A model generated the notes under the pieces. The model saw only the letters and a list, made by a program, of their open reading frames with translations, had not been told where the DNA came from and searched no databases. A stretch of DNA of 64,000 nt from the NCBI RefSeq assembly GCF_016808095.1, contig NC_068973.1, positions 33,598,077 through 33,662,076 on the forward strand. The letters are read 5' to 3'. Each line of letters starts with the position of its first letter. Positions within the stretch are counted from its first letter, which is position 1. A program made the position numbers and the translations under genes. This document shows, in pieces, positions 26,422 through 39,689 of the stretch. This stretch comes from Vigna angularis (Eukaryota; Streptophyta; Magnoliopsida; Fabales; Fabaceae).

Positions 26422-29400
26422 TCAGTTTCCGTTCCCTATATGGTTTTCGTCAGCAACATCACTGGGAAGATCAAGGCCATAAGGAATTTTGCCAGAATAG
26501 TTGGTAGATGATTCATCTGAACCAATCATACTGCAAAATGGAAAATCAAATTCTTACGTGAGTTTTCTGTAGAAAGTCAAAGTGTAAGTCATTCTGCGAA
26601 TAAAATCCTCACCCTTTATCAACGACAACCATTGAACGTAGCTCACAATTAGCAAAGCTGTATGTAAAAAATAGAAACCCAACATCAACTAATTAGTACC
26701 ATGAAAGTTTGATACAACTAAGGCTCGAAGAAAACTATTTGCTTAAAAGTTATATATTCTCCTAAAGATTGGCGTTGAAAACTTCAGAGAAGGGTTTCTC
26801 AAACAAATTTTTGTACAAAATATTTTTAAGCTTCATTTTTAAGGGAACCTCAAATAAAAGGTGAAAACAATGAGTAGGAATATCCCTCAAATTCCCGTCT
26901 TCCGTTTTTTATTTTCAAAGTATTTCTTTTCTCAGAAGCGAAGATCATTACCAAATAAACATAATACAGAGAACTCAACCTAACAAAACAAAAATCTTAA
27001 AATCACTAGAGTTTATATTTTTTTAAAAAATAGAAGTCATTCAAACATAATAAAACACAACAAAAAATTAATTATTAGTATTCTAATCAAGTATAGTATA
27101 CAAGTTTAAAATTGCAATTAAAAATATTTGAAGTCTCCATGATATATATCTAGCATAGTTTCAACACCCGACACAATTACTATGTAGAAGTATTTGTGCT
27201 TCTGTGGTTGTTGGACAAGGACATGAATTATATACTCCTATACTCAACCAATAGAGCTGACATGTAATTTAATGAATATCATATACATACACTGTCTGAT
27301 AAAAGTAAAACCTAAGTGGTGTTAGGATTCAAATTGGTCATTCAATACTCACCACATAGAACAAAAAGCACGTTGTTGTTTATTCTTTCTTGCATATATC
27401 TCAACACTAAGGTGTTCATAAAAGAGACAGGCCAATATGCTTTCAGATGAATACTTACTGTGTGCAGATTTCACTCTTCACTGTTGGATGACAATCATTT
27501 CCAAAAGCACTCAAGGAGTGAAACAGAAAACCACTGTGGGTAACAACAGCTATCTCCTTCTCTTTTCTTGTCCACAGCCTGGGCCAACAAGAAAATACGA
27601 AAAAAATATCAGATTTCTAGCTGAAGGCATGTGCTTCAGATGTCATGCAACCACAGCACACGTAAGTGCAACATGGCCAAAATGTCAACTCAGTCCAACC
27701 AAATAAGACTGCTCTTGTGGAATGTGAATACTCATGGATGTGAAATATAAATTGCATGATCACACTCACCATTCCAAAAATTTAAGTCCTCTGGCAGCAA
27801 CTTCTTCATTCTTCTCTCTAATGTCAGGTTTCCACAGAATGTCTTCATCATTTTCTATCTGACGCAATTTACATGACGCATGAACCCCATCAAATTAATC
27901 TTGATTATGTTCTAGCAACTACGGATCAGAACAAACCGTGGTAGCTCTAGCCCATACATGAGCTTATCATAACAGACTACTTACCAATGAAAAATCAATA
28001 GCTGGAAACATATGTCGGTAGTCACTGATGCTTCTTCTCTTATCACAAGGATGCACCCCCTGAATTTCCCAAAATAAATAATAGATAAAGACAATTGTTG
28101 AAATTAAATGCCAAATGACATCAAAAACAGCAACGAAGGGGTAAACAAAATTATCGCTCAATTTTAAAATTTTGGCTGCTTATCATAACCCAATCTAGTC
28201 ACTAGCTAGTGGCTATAAGACCAGTAACTTCTACACCAAATATCCAATCAGATTCCTTTTAAAATTATACAGTAAGAACATAAATCAATGTAGAGGAGCC
28301 AACAACCCAACACACATCTCATGCGTGAATAAACAAACTTACTATGAAATAAGACTTGGGAAACTTGGTTAAAATAAAACAAAAGAGCCAAAGTTGGAAC
28401 TGAAAAGTACACCGTACAGAAGCTCTTCAAGAAGCTGACATTATTTGTATTTTATTCATAACCAAACAAACACGAAAAAAGACCTGACATCAGTTTCCTA
28501 AATAACCAAGGAAACAAGTTCCAGAAGGGTAATGGACACGGCCAACAGGTAATTTCAGTAATTCATCAGGTACTTCCTAATTACTGGTTCTGTATCTTCT
28601 TGAAGCTTGGGAAGAAATAAGATATAGTAACTAACAAAATGTTGAAAGAAAACAAAGGTACAATTGATTTTTTGCCCAAACTGTCAAACGCCAAAGTTAC
28701 AAAACCGTCATCATCATTACATACCAAGTGTTCCCGGCAAAGCTCCACTGCTATAAATGGTGGAGCATTGAGACTGGAAATTGCTTGCCGATCACTGTCT
28801 CCCACACCGGCATTCATTAGTGGAGGTACACTAGTCTCATCGGTACATGCTTCACCACCAAAAACTCCCACTGCTGTTTGCATGGTCCTGCAATGCAATG
28901 ATTAGCAATACACATACGATAATCATTACCCCTTAATTTTGTATGTTTAATAATATGCAAAAACATTTCTTCAGTGAAAATGCCAGTACAACTTCACTTG
29001 ACTACATCTAAATAAATTTCATGGGATACTACAAGGACACTCCAAATCAAGATTAATACCCACATAATAAATACAAAACTGGAATAAACTGTTCACAAAT
29101 GTTTCCAGTTTTTCCAGCTTTCTCAGAATAAAAAATAAATTAGAATAAATTTTGCTAATAAGCATAGTGCCCTCATATTTGAAACAAAAGTAATATTTGA
29201 AAAATACTAGAATAATTAGATGTTAGATATATGACAAACTGATATATACACAGGTACACATATACATACATACATATATATACACAAATAACAGAATAGT
29301 TTAACTGACACTGTATCATTCAAAGATTAAAGTTGACATGGGACATTCCATTTATAAACCTGTGCACCGTAGAATTTGGACCAAGAGTCATATTTCGATG

Positions 29401-32400
29401 AAACTTCACAGCAATCAGTAAAACATTATAATTTTAAAAAAATCATATCCAATTTGGTTATTTTATACATGATTATCTGTGTCTAGACTAATTTGTAAAG
29501 ATGTTTGTATGCACCCTATTATTTTTACGATGTTTTCTTTACTCACATGTCACATCATCTACAAGTATTCTTATCAAGCTATCTGTTATATTTCAATAAA
29601 TCTTGAAGACCTTGGTGAGAACCAAAAACGATCTTAACATGAGAGAGTAAAATGAGTATTAAATACTGACAAAACGTCTTAGGAAGAATTTTAAATTACA
29701 ATGTGGATATACCTTAACAAGGGAGAAACTATAACTAGTTCAATTGTTTTGGAAAGACCGCTAGCCTTAACATGTCCTCTCAGATTTTCAACCTGTAATG
29801 GAGCCACACATATTACACATGACGTTAAAGTTAAAAAATATTACTGAGATGATCACAAGGAAAAAAGTTTACCAAATATGAAATTATAGTTGACCCAACA
29901 TCTCATGAGAAATTATGAGGAAGAGATTATAATGTGTCAAAAACATAACAGTTAACACAAGTACCAATCTCTATAGGAAAGCCTAGAATTTTAACTTTTT
30001 TATAGTGCAAAAGTGCATCAAGATTTGTCCTAAAATAACATCACTTGATTAACAATTACCTGTTTCCAGCCGAGAGGGGTCAGGCTTGCATCAAAAAGAT
30101 CATAAGACTTGTACGCTTCAAAGTTCTTCTCACCTTCTACATTGTGAAATCCTTGGGCATGTCTAACCTGAATACAAGATTGGAGAAGACAGTAATACAC
30201 TTGAACATAAACAAATGATCTTTCCAAAACCAGAACACAGCACAAAAGGAAGAGTAGGTAAGAAGAGAATGAAGTTTTGTTTTCATACTTTCACATCAAT
30301 GATCTATAGCACAAAAATAGAAAAGGAATAACAGCATTCCATTCCTAAAAGTACAAAATATAAGGGATCCATTTAATCCTTATTTTCTCTCCCCTTAATT
30401 CTAGGAATTTATTTCCAATCATAATATGAATTTAACACCCAAATTTCAACCTTCCTAATTTATTGATACTTCTCCTCAAGTTGTTGAAAATACATCAATC
30501 ATACCCAATTTCCTAGCTCATAGTTCAAAAGCCTATCTCAAAACCCTGAGATCACAATATCTGCTACCTGTTGTGCAGCTGGTACAATATCTGTGATCAC
30601 ACTTGTTCCATTCGATCATGTCAAATAGGATTGTGAATAATGTTGATTGTTGTCTTGTTATCACAATACAACTTCATGGCAAAATAAATAGGCTTCTCAG
30701 TTCTTCTAAGACTCGAGCCACAGAACTTCACAGATTCTTGAGTTATTGGTCTAAATTCAGCCTCAACGATACTTCTAGCAATGGAACTTTGCTTACTGCT
30801 CCTCCACATAACAAAATTACCCACAGAAATGTCCAATATCCAAATGTACACCCCCAACCTATAATTGATCATGACCAATGACCAGTTTACAACTTGTCAT
30901 TTCTTGGTTTTCCATTCAGATAGCAAAGAATTTTACAAAATTGCTTCAAGATATAACTCACAAGAGCAATTCAAAAATTGAGTTACCATGCTCACAACAA
31001 AAACATTGTCTGAACCGGCGTGTAATAAGTAAATTAATTTCCCAGCAAGCCTTTTGTATCTCAATGTGCCAACTGGCACAACCATATGTGACTTCTCTAA
31101 GCTCAGCATTGACCACTATAGGTGTATACGAAGGCTTAGATCCTCTATTTCTCATTTTCTATCAAGAGATCAAGAATGTACTTTTGTTTGTGATACCATG
31201 ATACCCTGTTTTTATCTTGAGACTTCCATTCAGAGAAGTTGTACTAAATCTTTCGCTAGCCTTTGTTTCAATATGCTCATATCTTCAAAACCATCCCTAC
31301 TTACAAATTACAATTATGCCATCTATATAGACAATCATACCTTTGACCTTTAACAACTTTATGAATCTTTCAAACAATGCTTTTGGGGAGATTTCTCAAG
31401 TCTGTATAATAACCGTTTTAGTTTGCATACCTTTGTTCCAAGCATCTAGAGAAACTAGGTGGAGGCTACATATACCCTTCTTCTCCCAATTCTCCATTTG
31501 AGAAGGTGTTCTTTACACCAGACACGAAGTAGACAAATTATTAAAGAGATATATACTTTGGAAGACCAAGGATGTTTTGTACAATACCTAATACCTTTCC
31601 TAACCGCTATGAGAAGATTGAGTAGACTTTACACAAAAAAACTTGAATCATCAATCTTAGGAACTTCTAAAGGATCATCAGACACTTCATGATCCAACAT
31701 TTGCATAAACTCTTGGTGACGTTGTTAAATGGAGCCTATCTTTTCTTATGCTTGAATATCCCTAGTAATTAAGACCTTTATACTGTTTCAAACATTTGAA
31801 TAGTTTCGGCATTTTCATTTTAAGATGGCATTTAACAATTACAGAATTCACCAATTTTCCCAATTAAATCATTTGGTTTCATTGATTCTGGTGATTCTTG
31901 AGATGGAATATCATTATGAAACCCGAGTTAAATCAAAACCATCTTCAGTGGTATCACGCAAACATTGTCATTTGAACCTTCCCATTGTTAATCGTCAAAT
32001 AAACCCAACCCCTCCCAAAACAATCATTATGGCATTATAATAGGTTGTTATATTGCCTCACCGTATTGCTTCTTCCACATCCAAACATGTAAATGCAAAT
32101 AAATGTGAATCCATAACAAAATAGGTTTCCTTTATGGCTTCCCAATCATGACAGGCTGTGGCAAGAAAACTATTGAAAAGTTTTACATCAACTAAACCAA
32201 ATATAGTATACAAGTATATACAAACCTCACTTCATAAGTTAGTTTTCTTATGATAGTATCAGAGTCAGTCCTAGTCAAGTTTGTTAGGTCTTGCGTCACC
32301 TGCTATTAGGTCCTTTCTAGTCTCACAAGAAATGTTCAGTCCTTAGAAAAGAGAAGATAATGTAGAAAAGAGAATATGTTGAAAAACTTACATCAAGTAA

Positions 32401-33643
32401 AGATAAGGTCAAATCATAGTATATAAGTCAGTGTAAATCTCACTTTATAAGCTGATTTGGTGAAGTTGAAGTAGATTTAAATTCCACTATTTTAAGAAAA
32501 AACAAACAATTTTCCTGCTGCTAGATCCATGGAGTTGATCAACTAGGCAGTGACTATGAAGTATTCAAAGCATCGCTGCCTGTATTTTGGATCCGTGGTT
32601 GATGGTGGATGCACCTCCCCACCCAAATAGCCAAGTCTCTTTCACCTTATCATCAACCACCAAATGTAAAGTTTGGTTTTTTACATTCAGTTTATGACTG
32701 GTAATTTGAAGTGCTCTTAGAAAGAAATTTTGTTATTGGTCGATGATGCTCATTATCCAAGTCCATCAAAACCACTGTCCTGCCACCATTCTAATGGAAT
32801 GAACTGGGATTCAACTAGGCAACCTAATTGTTTAAGGATGGGAGCCCTAAAGCTCTAGATACCATGTAGGTAAGAGGAGAGTGAAGTATTACTACCATAC
32901 TTTCAAGTCAATAACCTACAAGATATAAATAGAAAAGGAATAATAATAGCCTACTCCTTAAAAACAACATATCTTGGATTGATTTATTTGATCCTGAATT
33001 ATTCTCCCCTTAATTCTAGGAATTTTGTATCCTATCATAATCTGAATTCAACATCCAAATTTCAACTTTCCAAAAACCACTAAGAGGAAGGAACACCCTA
33101 AAAATATGTAGTTAGTGAAATTTGACTCGCATTAGCTAAATGTTAAGCACTTCCTACTATTCTTGCTTTCAAACAACACAGTATAGTTTAAAAAGTCAAT
33201 GAGAAAGAGATAGGTAGATAATACTAGTGAGTCCAACGTGCACCCTCCGTTTCTATGTTAATAGACCCTTTCAACTAATTCACACCCTTTCGAGAAAATT
33301 AGTTCAAATAGTTAAAAAACAATAAATTTGTCAACAATTTGTGTTGTTGTTCCAAAATTACTCTTATCATATATTTAAAGCTAAAGTAGTTTAATGAAAC
33401 TTCGTTATTCGTGAAGAGACAACAAATGTTCTGGGAAGGGCCATATAAACGGGGAATAAAGGAGGTATCTCGATTTAGTTAAGCTTTGGGATTCATTTCA
33501 CACACAATGAAAAATAAATTGATTACATGGGACAAAACATCTTCTAACCAAAAAACTGTTGTAAGGATAAAGTTGCAACGAACCAGGTGAAGAGTTTTAC
33601 AGCGGTGCAATGGGTAAAGAATTTGACCAGCAGCAGTATCCAT
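26422..33643 (-). CDS. Phosphoglycerate mutase-like (histidine phosphatase) protein
   Basis: Nine exons join to 849 nt, 282 aa plus stop: 33584-33643, 30060-30167, 29713-29792, 28725-28887, 27985-28059, 27770-27858, 27459-27578, 26613-26657, 26422-26530. The family is the plant phosphoglycerate mutase-like branch of the histidine phosphatase superfamily, related to Arabidopsis AT5G64460/AT2G17280 as I recall them. Seen: LVRHAQGFHNVEG with catalytic His23, the acidic segment ELCREHLGVHPCDKRRSI, and the second conserved histidine in VVTHSGFLFHS (His206). Glycolytic activity is not implied; the substrate is unknown. The start chosen is MDTAAGQILYPLHRCK because translation upstream in that frame meets a stop if the likely leader exon is joined. 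Intron 1 is about 3.4 kb and contains a decayed copia element and a TRIM. Confidence 0.92.
30480..31740 (-). pseudogene. Copia reverse transcriptase/RNase H remnant
   Basis: Homology is spread over several frames with stops. From 31740 downward it shows the end of the linker, a reverse transcriptase with the catalytic YVDD box changed to YIDG, and an RNase H core that keeps EAEF and YCDN. The reading direction is the same as the host gene, so it is carried in that gene's pre-mRNA but spliced out. Confidence 0.82.
32173..32495 (+). mobile_element. TRIM-like retroelement nested in the copia remnant
   Basis: Two direct repeats, 32173-32290 and 32377-32495, share acatcaa(c/g)taaa, catagtatataagt and aacctcacttcataag. 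The first is followed by gatagtatcagagtcag, close to TGGTATCAGAGC; the second is preceded by a purine-rich run (aaaagagaagataatgtagaaaagagaa). The same family occurs at 13433-13781. Confidence 0.65.
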
Positions 33644-34330
33644 ATCTGCGTGACATTGAAGAAAAGCCAATAATAACAGGTAACTAATCAAGTTATCATT
33701 TATCACTAAAGTAGATCAGCTTTCTGGTTCAGCTTAAAAGGAATGAACCGTAAGGCTTCGGACAACATCTTGTCCTCTTGAACAAGACAGGAACAGCTCC
33801 ATAAATAGGCAAAAATGGCTAAAAGTATTTGCACCTAAAACAATTACATTAAGCATAAATCCACAAAAGAAGGTTCGTACATTGGCAACAGAGAACGGTG
33901 CACAACCAAGCTTACGCTCCAAGCTTCGTGGAACGTGGAACATGCCACAGTCTCCGCCAAAAACGAGTTCAAATTCGATTTATTATTACTAACGAAAAGG
34001 AACAAATAAAATGGAATTGAAGAAAATTGAAAGGGCGTGAATCGTTACGTAGAAAAACTGCGTCGAATCTATGTAACGGGAAACGAAAAATTGCTGAGTA
34101 AATTGGATGGCCGGAAATTGAGGTGATTTTTAGCAAAAGGGAGCATGGAGAAAAATAGTACCGGAGAAAGAGAAGAGTACCTGAGGGATAAGAGGAGCAA
34201 AGGAATGGAGAAGAAGATGGAGATGCACAACCACTCTTGGAAATGGAACCAGGGACAAAACTGGAATTCAATAAAATAGGATTAGGAGTGACGAGCATGG
34301 TGTTGGCCTAATAAGAGAAAAATATTGTGT
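33644..34330 (-). other. Upstream leader exons of the mutase-like gene
   Basis: Two exon-like pieces precede the coding start. One begins at ATG 34298 (MLVTPNPILLNSSFVPG...) and has a CAG|GTACTC donor near 34183. The other runs from about 33956 to 33884 with an AG acceptor and an AAT|GTACGA donor. The last intron ends just before the MDT start codon. Read together these could add a plastid-transit-like N-terminus, but with the splice sites I see the frames do not connect to the MDT frame. They are therefore treated as a 5' leader. Confidence 0.5.
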
Positions 34331-35341
34331 GACACTGAGAAATTTCCGAGTTCTGAACAAAAACAAAACCATTTTTATAAAACACATACACAAGCGTTTT
34401 TTATTACAATAAAATAATATAGCTTTAAATAAAGAAATAAATAAATATAATTTTATTATTGTATTATTTTTTTAAAATATTTATTCAAAAAATAGAAAAA
34501 TAAAATAATTAAAACGTGTAAAAGTTTATAGAAATAAATTTAAAAAATTACGCAGCAGTTACTTTTAGAAAGAAAAAAATATGTAGTTATTTCAAAATAA
34601 AGAAAAATTATTTAATAAAATTTTCTATTAAATAAATAAGTTATCTTTTATTTATTGAAAATTAAAATTATTCAATTAAAAAGTATATATAGATAATTTA
34701 ACTAATAATAGTTTAAATTAAACCCAAATTTTAGTTATAATACTAACTTATAATTTTTTTAAGATAAATTCCTACATATTATTTAACAATTAATAAAATA
34801 ACATATTATTAAATTATTCTTTTTGTCACCTTGGATCCTTTTTCTCCATCTATATGTGTATTTTACAGTAAAATTTGTTTGTAAAGTGTACATAATAACT
34901 TATTATGTACACATATTTTACAGTAAAAATATAAATGAATGAGATTAAACCATTCAACACCTCTCTCTGCAGCATTTGGTTAAAAATAAACATTGCGCAT
35001 GGCGGTTGAAGAAATTCTTTTTTCAATCTGTCACTGCCACATGAATAACTTCACATGCTCAACTTGTGTGGTATGTAAGGACAGATAGGTAATTAACAAA
35101 AATTAGTTGGATTTCAGTGCAAAACTTTCCCACATAGCATGGGGGATGATAAGATCTGTGTGTTCCCCACAACTTGCAGATTAGTTTAAGTAAAACATAA
35201 ATAATATGTTTTATCTCTTCGGATCCCTTTTTCTTTTATTAAATCAAAATCAGTGTAAGGTTGGGCTGCTCTTTGGACCCAGACATAGCCCTGTAAAGCC
35301 CAATCTGCTTATGTGAAGAAAATGAACGAAAGACCAGATCA
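34331..35341. other. AT-rich intergenic stretch
   Basis: The first 500 bases are extremely AT-rich. The part at 34840-35340 is more mixed and includes gcccaatctgc and tgggctgc words but no coding sequence that I can support. Confidence 0.45.
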
Positions 35342-35350
35342 AAATTGCAT

Positions 35351-36347
35351 GGGTGTTGCTCCCTCCACCACCACCCTATACTTCTTCTATCTCCTCATAT
35401 TATTTTAAATACAATTATATCCTTTAAGTTAAAAAGATTTTTATTTTTACTCTATTTTAAATAATTTGAAACCCTAATTTTACTTTTCCACCACCCACCT
35501 ACGGAACTCTCTTCCCATTTCTCCATTTCCGTTTCACCTCCCCACCCCGCACTTTCATTCCTTTTTCTTCCCAGTTTTTTTTTGGTTTGAAAGCTTCCAT
35601 TGTCGCCGTGGTGTGAAGAAACATCGAGGAGCGTCCAGAGCATCAACTAGCATGAGGAAGTATACATCAACGGAGGTGACATCCTTCAACGGATGTCCCC
35701 TAATAAAGCAAACTCTAAAATAAAAAACGTAACCTTTAAACGGAGGTGACATCTTCAACGGATGTCAACATCCGTTTAAGGAAAAACGAATATGTCAACA
35801 TCCGTTTAAGGAAAAACGGATATGTCAACATCCGTTTAAGGAAAAACGGATATGTCAACATCCGTTTAAGGTAAAACGGATGTCGACATCCGTTTAAGGT
35901 AAAACGGATATGTCGACATCCGTTTAAGGTAAAACGGATATGTCGACATCCGTTTTTCCTTAAACGGATCCATTTAAAGGTTACGTTTTTTATTTTAAGG
36001 TTTTATTTCAAGGTTTATTCGAATACGAGGAAGCACTCCACGTATTGCACCACGAGAGCGACATTGCACCACGAGAGGGAGACTGCTTGATAATTCTTTC
36101 CACCACCACCAACCTTTGCAACTTGTAGTATCTCAGAACGACAAAAGAAAGAAAGGAAGAAATATAATGTTAAAATGAAAGAAAAGTATTTGATTCATGT
36201 ACGGGACTAAAATATGTTATTAGTGAAATAGGTTGTGAATGGGTAAAATTAAAAAATAATAACCCTAAAAATAAAATTTTACTGAGGAACAAAATAGTAA
36301 AGAGAAGGTAGAAGGAGAAAGGTGTGATGGTGGAGGGAGCAACACCC
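35351..36347. mobile_element. Non-autonomous MULE-type element, copy 1
   Basis: Inverted ends GGGTGTTGCTCCCTCCACCA at the left and its complement at the right, alignable for about 30 bp and weaker beyond. A perfect 9-bp target duplication AAATTGCAT flanks it (35342-35350 and 36348-36356), which points to the Mutator superfamily. It is 997 bp long, has no transposase, and contains a C/T-rich block (35500-35580) and the palindromic array at 35762-35965. The short ORFs inside look like by-products. Confidence 0.88.
35762..35965. repeat. Tandem array of about seven 30-bp palindromic units
   Basis: Units follow ATGTC(A/G)ACATCCGTTT plus AAGG(A/T)AAAACGGAT with starts at about 35762, 35792, 35822, 35852, 35880, 35910 and 35940. 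Each boundary forms an inverted repeat AAACGGAT / ATCCGTTT; at 35875-35896 it is a perfect 22-bp palindrome. The first four units carry gtcaac, the last three gtcgac, so the array grew in at least two steps. The final unit ends with an inverted half-unit. The array lies between 24-bp inverted arms (35717-35740 and 35973-35996). Confidence 0.9.
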
Positions 36348-36356
36348 AAATTGCAT

Positions 36357-39300
36357 AGATGTGAACATGCGCTAGATCTCACAACTAGAAAAGACCCTTA
36401 ATTGATGAAAATGGGTTCCTTCGTACTATTGTGGACTTGTAGTTTTTTCTTAAAAACTATAACTAATGGACAGTTTCTTCCTGCACTACACAAATTCCTA
36501 CCTTCATTGAAAAAAGAAAAAAAAACTTCTTTTTTTATCTTTTTTAGATTTTGCAATTTGAAAGTTATTTTTTTATTTTTTATCATACAATCGAAAAGTC
36601 TCTTTTTGAGAAAAAAAAAGTTTTCAAAATTTGGAAGTTACTTCTTACTTATAAAAAATAACTTTTGAATTATACAATTCAAAAAAAATTTAATTTAAAT
36701 GAAGTCCAGGGAAAATTTATGGAAACTGCAGAAATAAACTGCCCAGCTAAATTGTATCAATTTTTTTTAAAAAAATAAAATCAAATAAATTTATATAAAA
36801 TATACTAGTCAATGTAATATTTTTAATTGAATTTTAGTTAATATAATATCTTTAAATAAAATGAAAAACTAAATATCACTTTATTAAACATATAAAAAAG
36901 TGAATGTCACTTATTGAAACGTAAGATAAAAAACATGTTTTTAAAAACTAAAAGATGTAAATGTCATTTTATTAAAAATATAATACGTGAATTTCTTTCT
37001 TAAAATTATAACGAATATAACCTGACTTGAAAAAGGTAAGTGTATTTTTTCTTTAATTGTTTTTAAATATCATCCTTTTGGTAAAGTAATTTGAATAAAT
37101 TTGAAAAAAAAAATGGATTCCTTTAATTAAAGTATAAATAAAAGTATTAATAAATATGAGGTGACTTTAACCTATTTCAACCTTTCCATTGTCTTTCCTA
37201 AAAAATAGGATTAGTCTCAAAAACCGCTTAATATAAGTATCTAACAAGCTTCAAATTATTATATACTTTTTTACTTTTGCACTAAATTATTCAAAGTTAA
37301 ACGCGTTTTGTATCCTCTTATCATAAACTATGTTGGACTTTAATCAAAGTAAAGTTTAATATTTTTTAATCAAGATAATAAAGATGATTTAAAATAAAAT
37401 AATAACTTTATTTTTAAACACATAATAAAATTATATATTACATCCATTACTTTAAATAGTAAGATGATTACATATAATTTACGTTAATCTATTTATAATT
37501 TTAATATATATGATCAGTAAGGATTTTGATAGCATTTCATAAAATTTCTACTTTTTTATCCAACATTTTGCTCAACAATGAGTTTTTCTTTAGAAATTAT
37601 AATTTGCTTAGAAGTTTACAATTTATTTTTAATATGAAAGTTTGAATATCATATTATTTTTAATACATCCCCAAATACTTTTGTATTAATATCGTTAAGA
37701 GCAAATCAGAACAAAGACTTATGACTTATAAGTTTATTGAATTTGGTCCAATTTAGGTTTGATATGGTTTTGTCTTTAGTATTAATTTATAATATTGAAA
37801 ATGATGGAACTGAACAATCATATATATACTTCTTTAACAAAAATGAGTTGTACAATTACCCAAACTGACATTATATATCATTTATGAAGTCTTTCATCAC
37901 TGAGCGATATATATGGTAGTAAAGGTCAATGAACTTATGTCATATGTAATTTGAAACTGATCATATGTTGACAACGTTGAAGTTAACTGACAGCTAATAA
38001 CTACCTGTGTGTTGTTTATATTCATTCACAACTGTAATTATAAAGCTATCTAGCTTAACTTAACTATAAACCTTATTATAATTTAATAACCTTCCTATAA
38101 TCAATCACAAGTTTGTGACCTCAATTTTAGTCCATAAAACACGCTAGTTGGATTTCATATATAGTCTACATGTTTTTATTTCATTTCTAACCTAGAAAAT
38201 TGGATCCTTGATCTACATAATCTGATTTTTCAGGAGTTTGATTTTCTTTTCTGCATCTCCCCCACACAAATTTGACTAATTCGAAGTATTTGTTATGCTA
38301 GCACACCAAAGGGTTTTTCTAGTTTCGAAAAAGACAAATTTTTTGGATTGCAGGATATTATAACCCAACTTGAATTGCAAGGTTTTAAAGAACTAGGTTT
38401 TCCAAATCGTGTTATTCTACAGTTGTAATTCCCTCTGAAAGAGGGTACGTGGGGCTACTTTGTTTCTTCCACGTATTAAAAAACAAGCTATCTGGTTTAG
38501 AGCTTAATACTATATATATTTCTATCTTCAAAATTAGAAACTTATATGTTAGAAGTGGATTTGTGGAAAACCTAACAAACTAATCTCTAGATTTTGATTA
38601 TTTTTTTTAAAATTATGTGCACGCATAGAAGGATTTGTCTGCATTAGTTTGTGTATTAATACGAATTTTAGTATAAATAGTATATGCAAGTTATCATGAT
38701 TAAGGTTGGTGCAATAAGTACAAGTGCCTTGAAAATTAAATTGATTTTTCTATCTCATAAAAGACAAAAGGTTAGATTACAATGTAGTGTGACCACCCAA
38801 CACATAGCCGCTCAATTTGAATGGAGCTGACCCCATGAACATCACAACTCACAACTCACAAGGATTGAGATTTTCATGAATTTAAGAGATGAAAACTAAT
38901 ATTAGGGCAACATATATACGTAAGAAGAGCATATACGTATGAGTCTTGCAAAAGATATTATCTAACAATATTATGCATCTGGTAATAAACAATATCAAGT
39001 TCCTTCTCTATCAAATATTCAGTTCCAATATTGGTGGATTAGTTGTTTCACAAAGAGTAGAATATTTGTATACCTAATTAATTTTGAATGTAATCAGCAA
39101 GTTGACGTAACAAAATTCTCTGTGTTGTTGATTTATCAGCTATCCGGAAACGAGGGAAAACTATATACAGTAATTAAGAATCAAGGTTTCTTACATAAGT
39201 AATTAGTCTCAAAATCTATTTCATTGTTTCTGCAAAATGATTTTCTACTTGCTTGATTTTCCACTTTTGTATATGTGTATTCGTGCTAATTGTTTACTGA

Positions 39301-39689
39301 ATAGCTTTTACTATTTCATCCACACATGCACCATTTTGTCTATAGCCAACTAGTTAATCAAGGTGCATTTAAAAAATCAAGTTGTTTAGTTCTCGCAATT
39401 TTCTCTTCTAATTCTGCTGTCTTGCTTACCGTGTTACTCGGATATATTATTTTTAAGAAGATCATTATTATATTTCCTCTACTCTCTCTCAACTTTTTAT
39501 CTCTATCAACACAAGGCTTACAAGAATCAACAAGGGAAAAATACAACTCTTCAAAAAGTATAAACACTTTTATAATTCAATGTGTGAAGAATTGTGTAGA
39601 TTTTTTTATCTAATAAGGATTGATTGACATGAGATATCAATTTCAGGTATAGGCAGCTTAGAATATATAAATTGTCGAACTTTATATAT
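36357..39689. other. AT-rich intergenic stretch
   Basis: Long A/T-rich DNA with poly-A/T tracts. I see no exon series, RNA gene or element ends that can be supported. Confidence 0.5.

Larger units (their letters stand above)
30251..33080 (-). mobile_element. Decayed Ty1/copia retrotransposon in intron 1
   Basis: Direct repeats of about 215 bp (30251-30470 and 32865-33080) are alignable through landmarks such as gtaagaRgagaRtgaag, tagaaaaggaataa and ctccccttaattctaggaatt; they are the old LTRs. Next to the right one, 32851-32864 read on the minus strand is TGGTATCTAGAGCT, close to the initiator-Met tRNA binding site. Between them the minus strand shows decayed pol: a reverse transcriptase piece with VCKLKRLLYRLEKSP and IVYIDGIIV (about 31280-31430), a FLIS/NRGSKPSYTPIV segment, and an RNase H end with SSKQSSIARSIVEAEF and KLYCDNKTTINI (30621-30800). 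Most of gag and integrase is missing. It contains a nested TRIM. Confidence 0.85.

Noticed and set aside
35452..35758. Minus-strand open frames in the MULE-type element
   Set aside because: They fall in the C/T-rich block of a non-autonomous element, and the sibling copy does not preserve them.
35762..35965. CRISPR-like array reading of the 30-bp repeats
   Set aside because: There are no unique spacers between units, the host is a plant, and the array lies inside a transposon.
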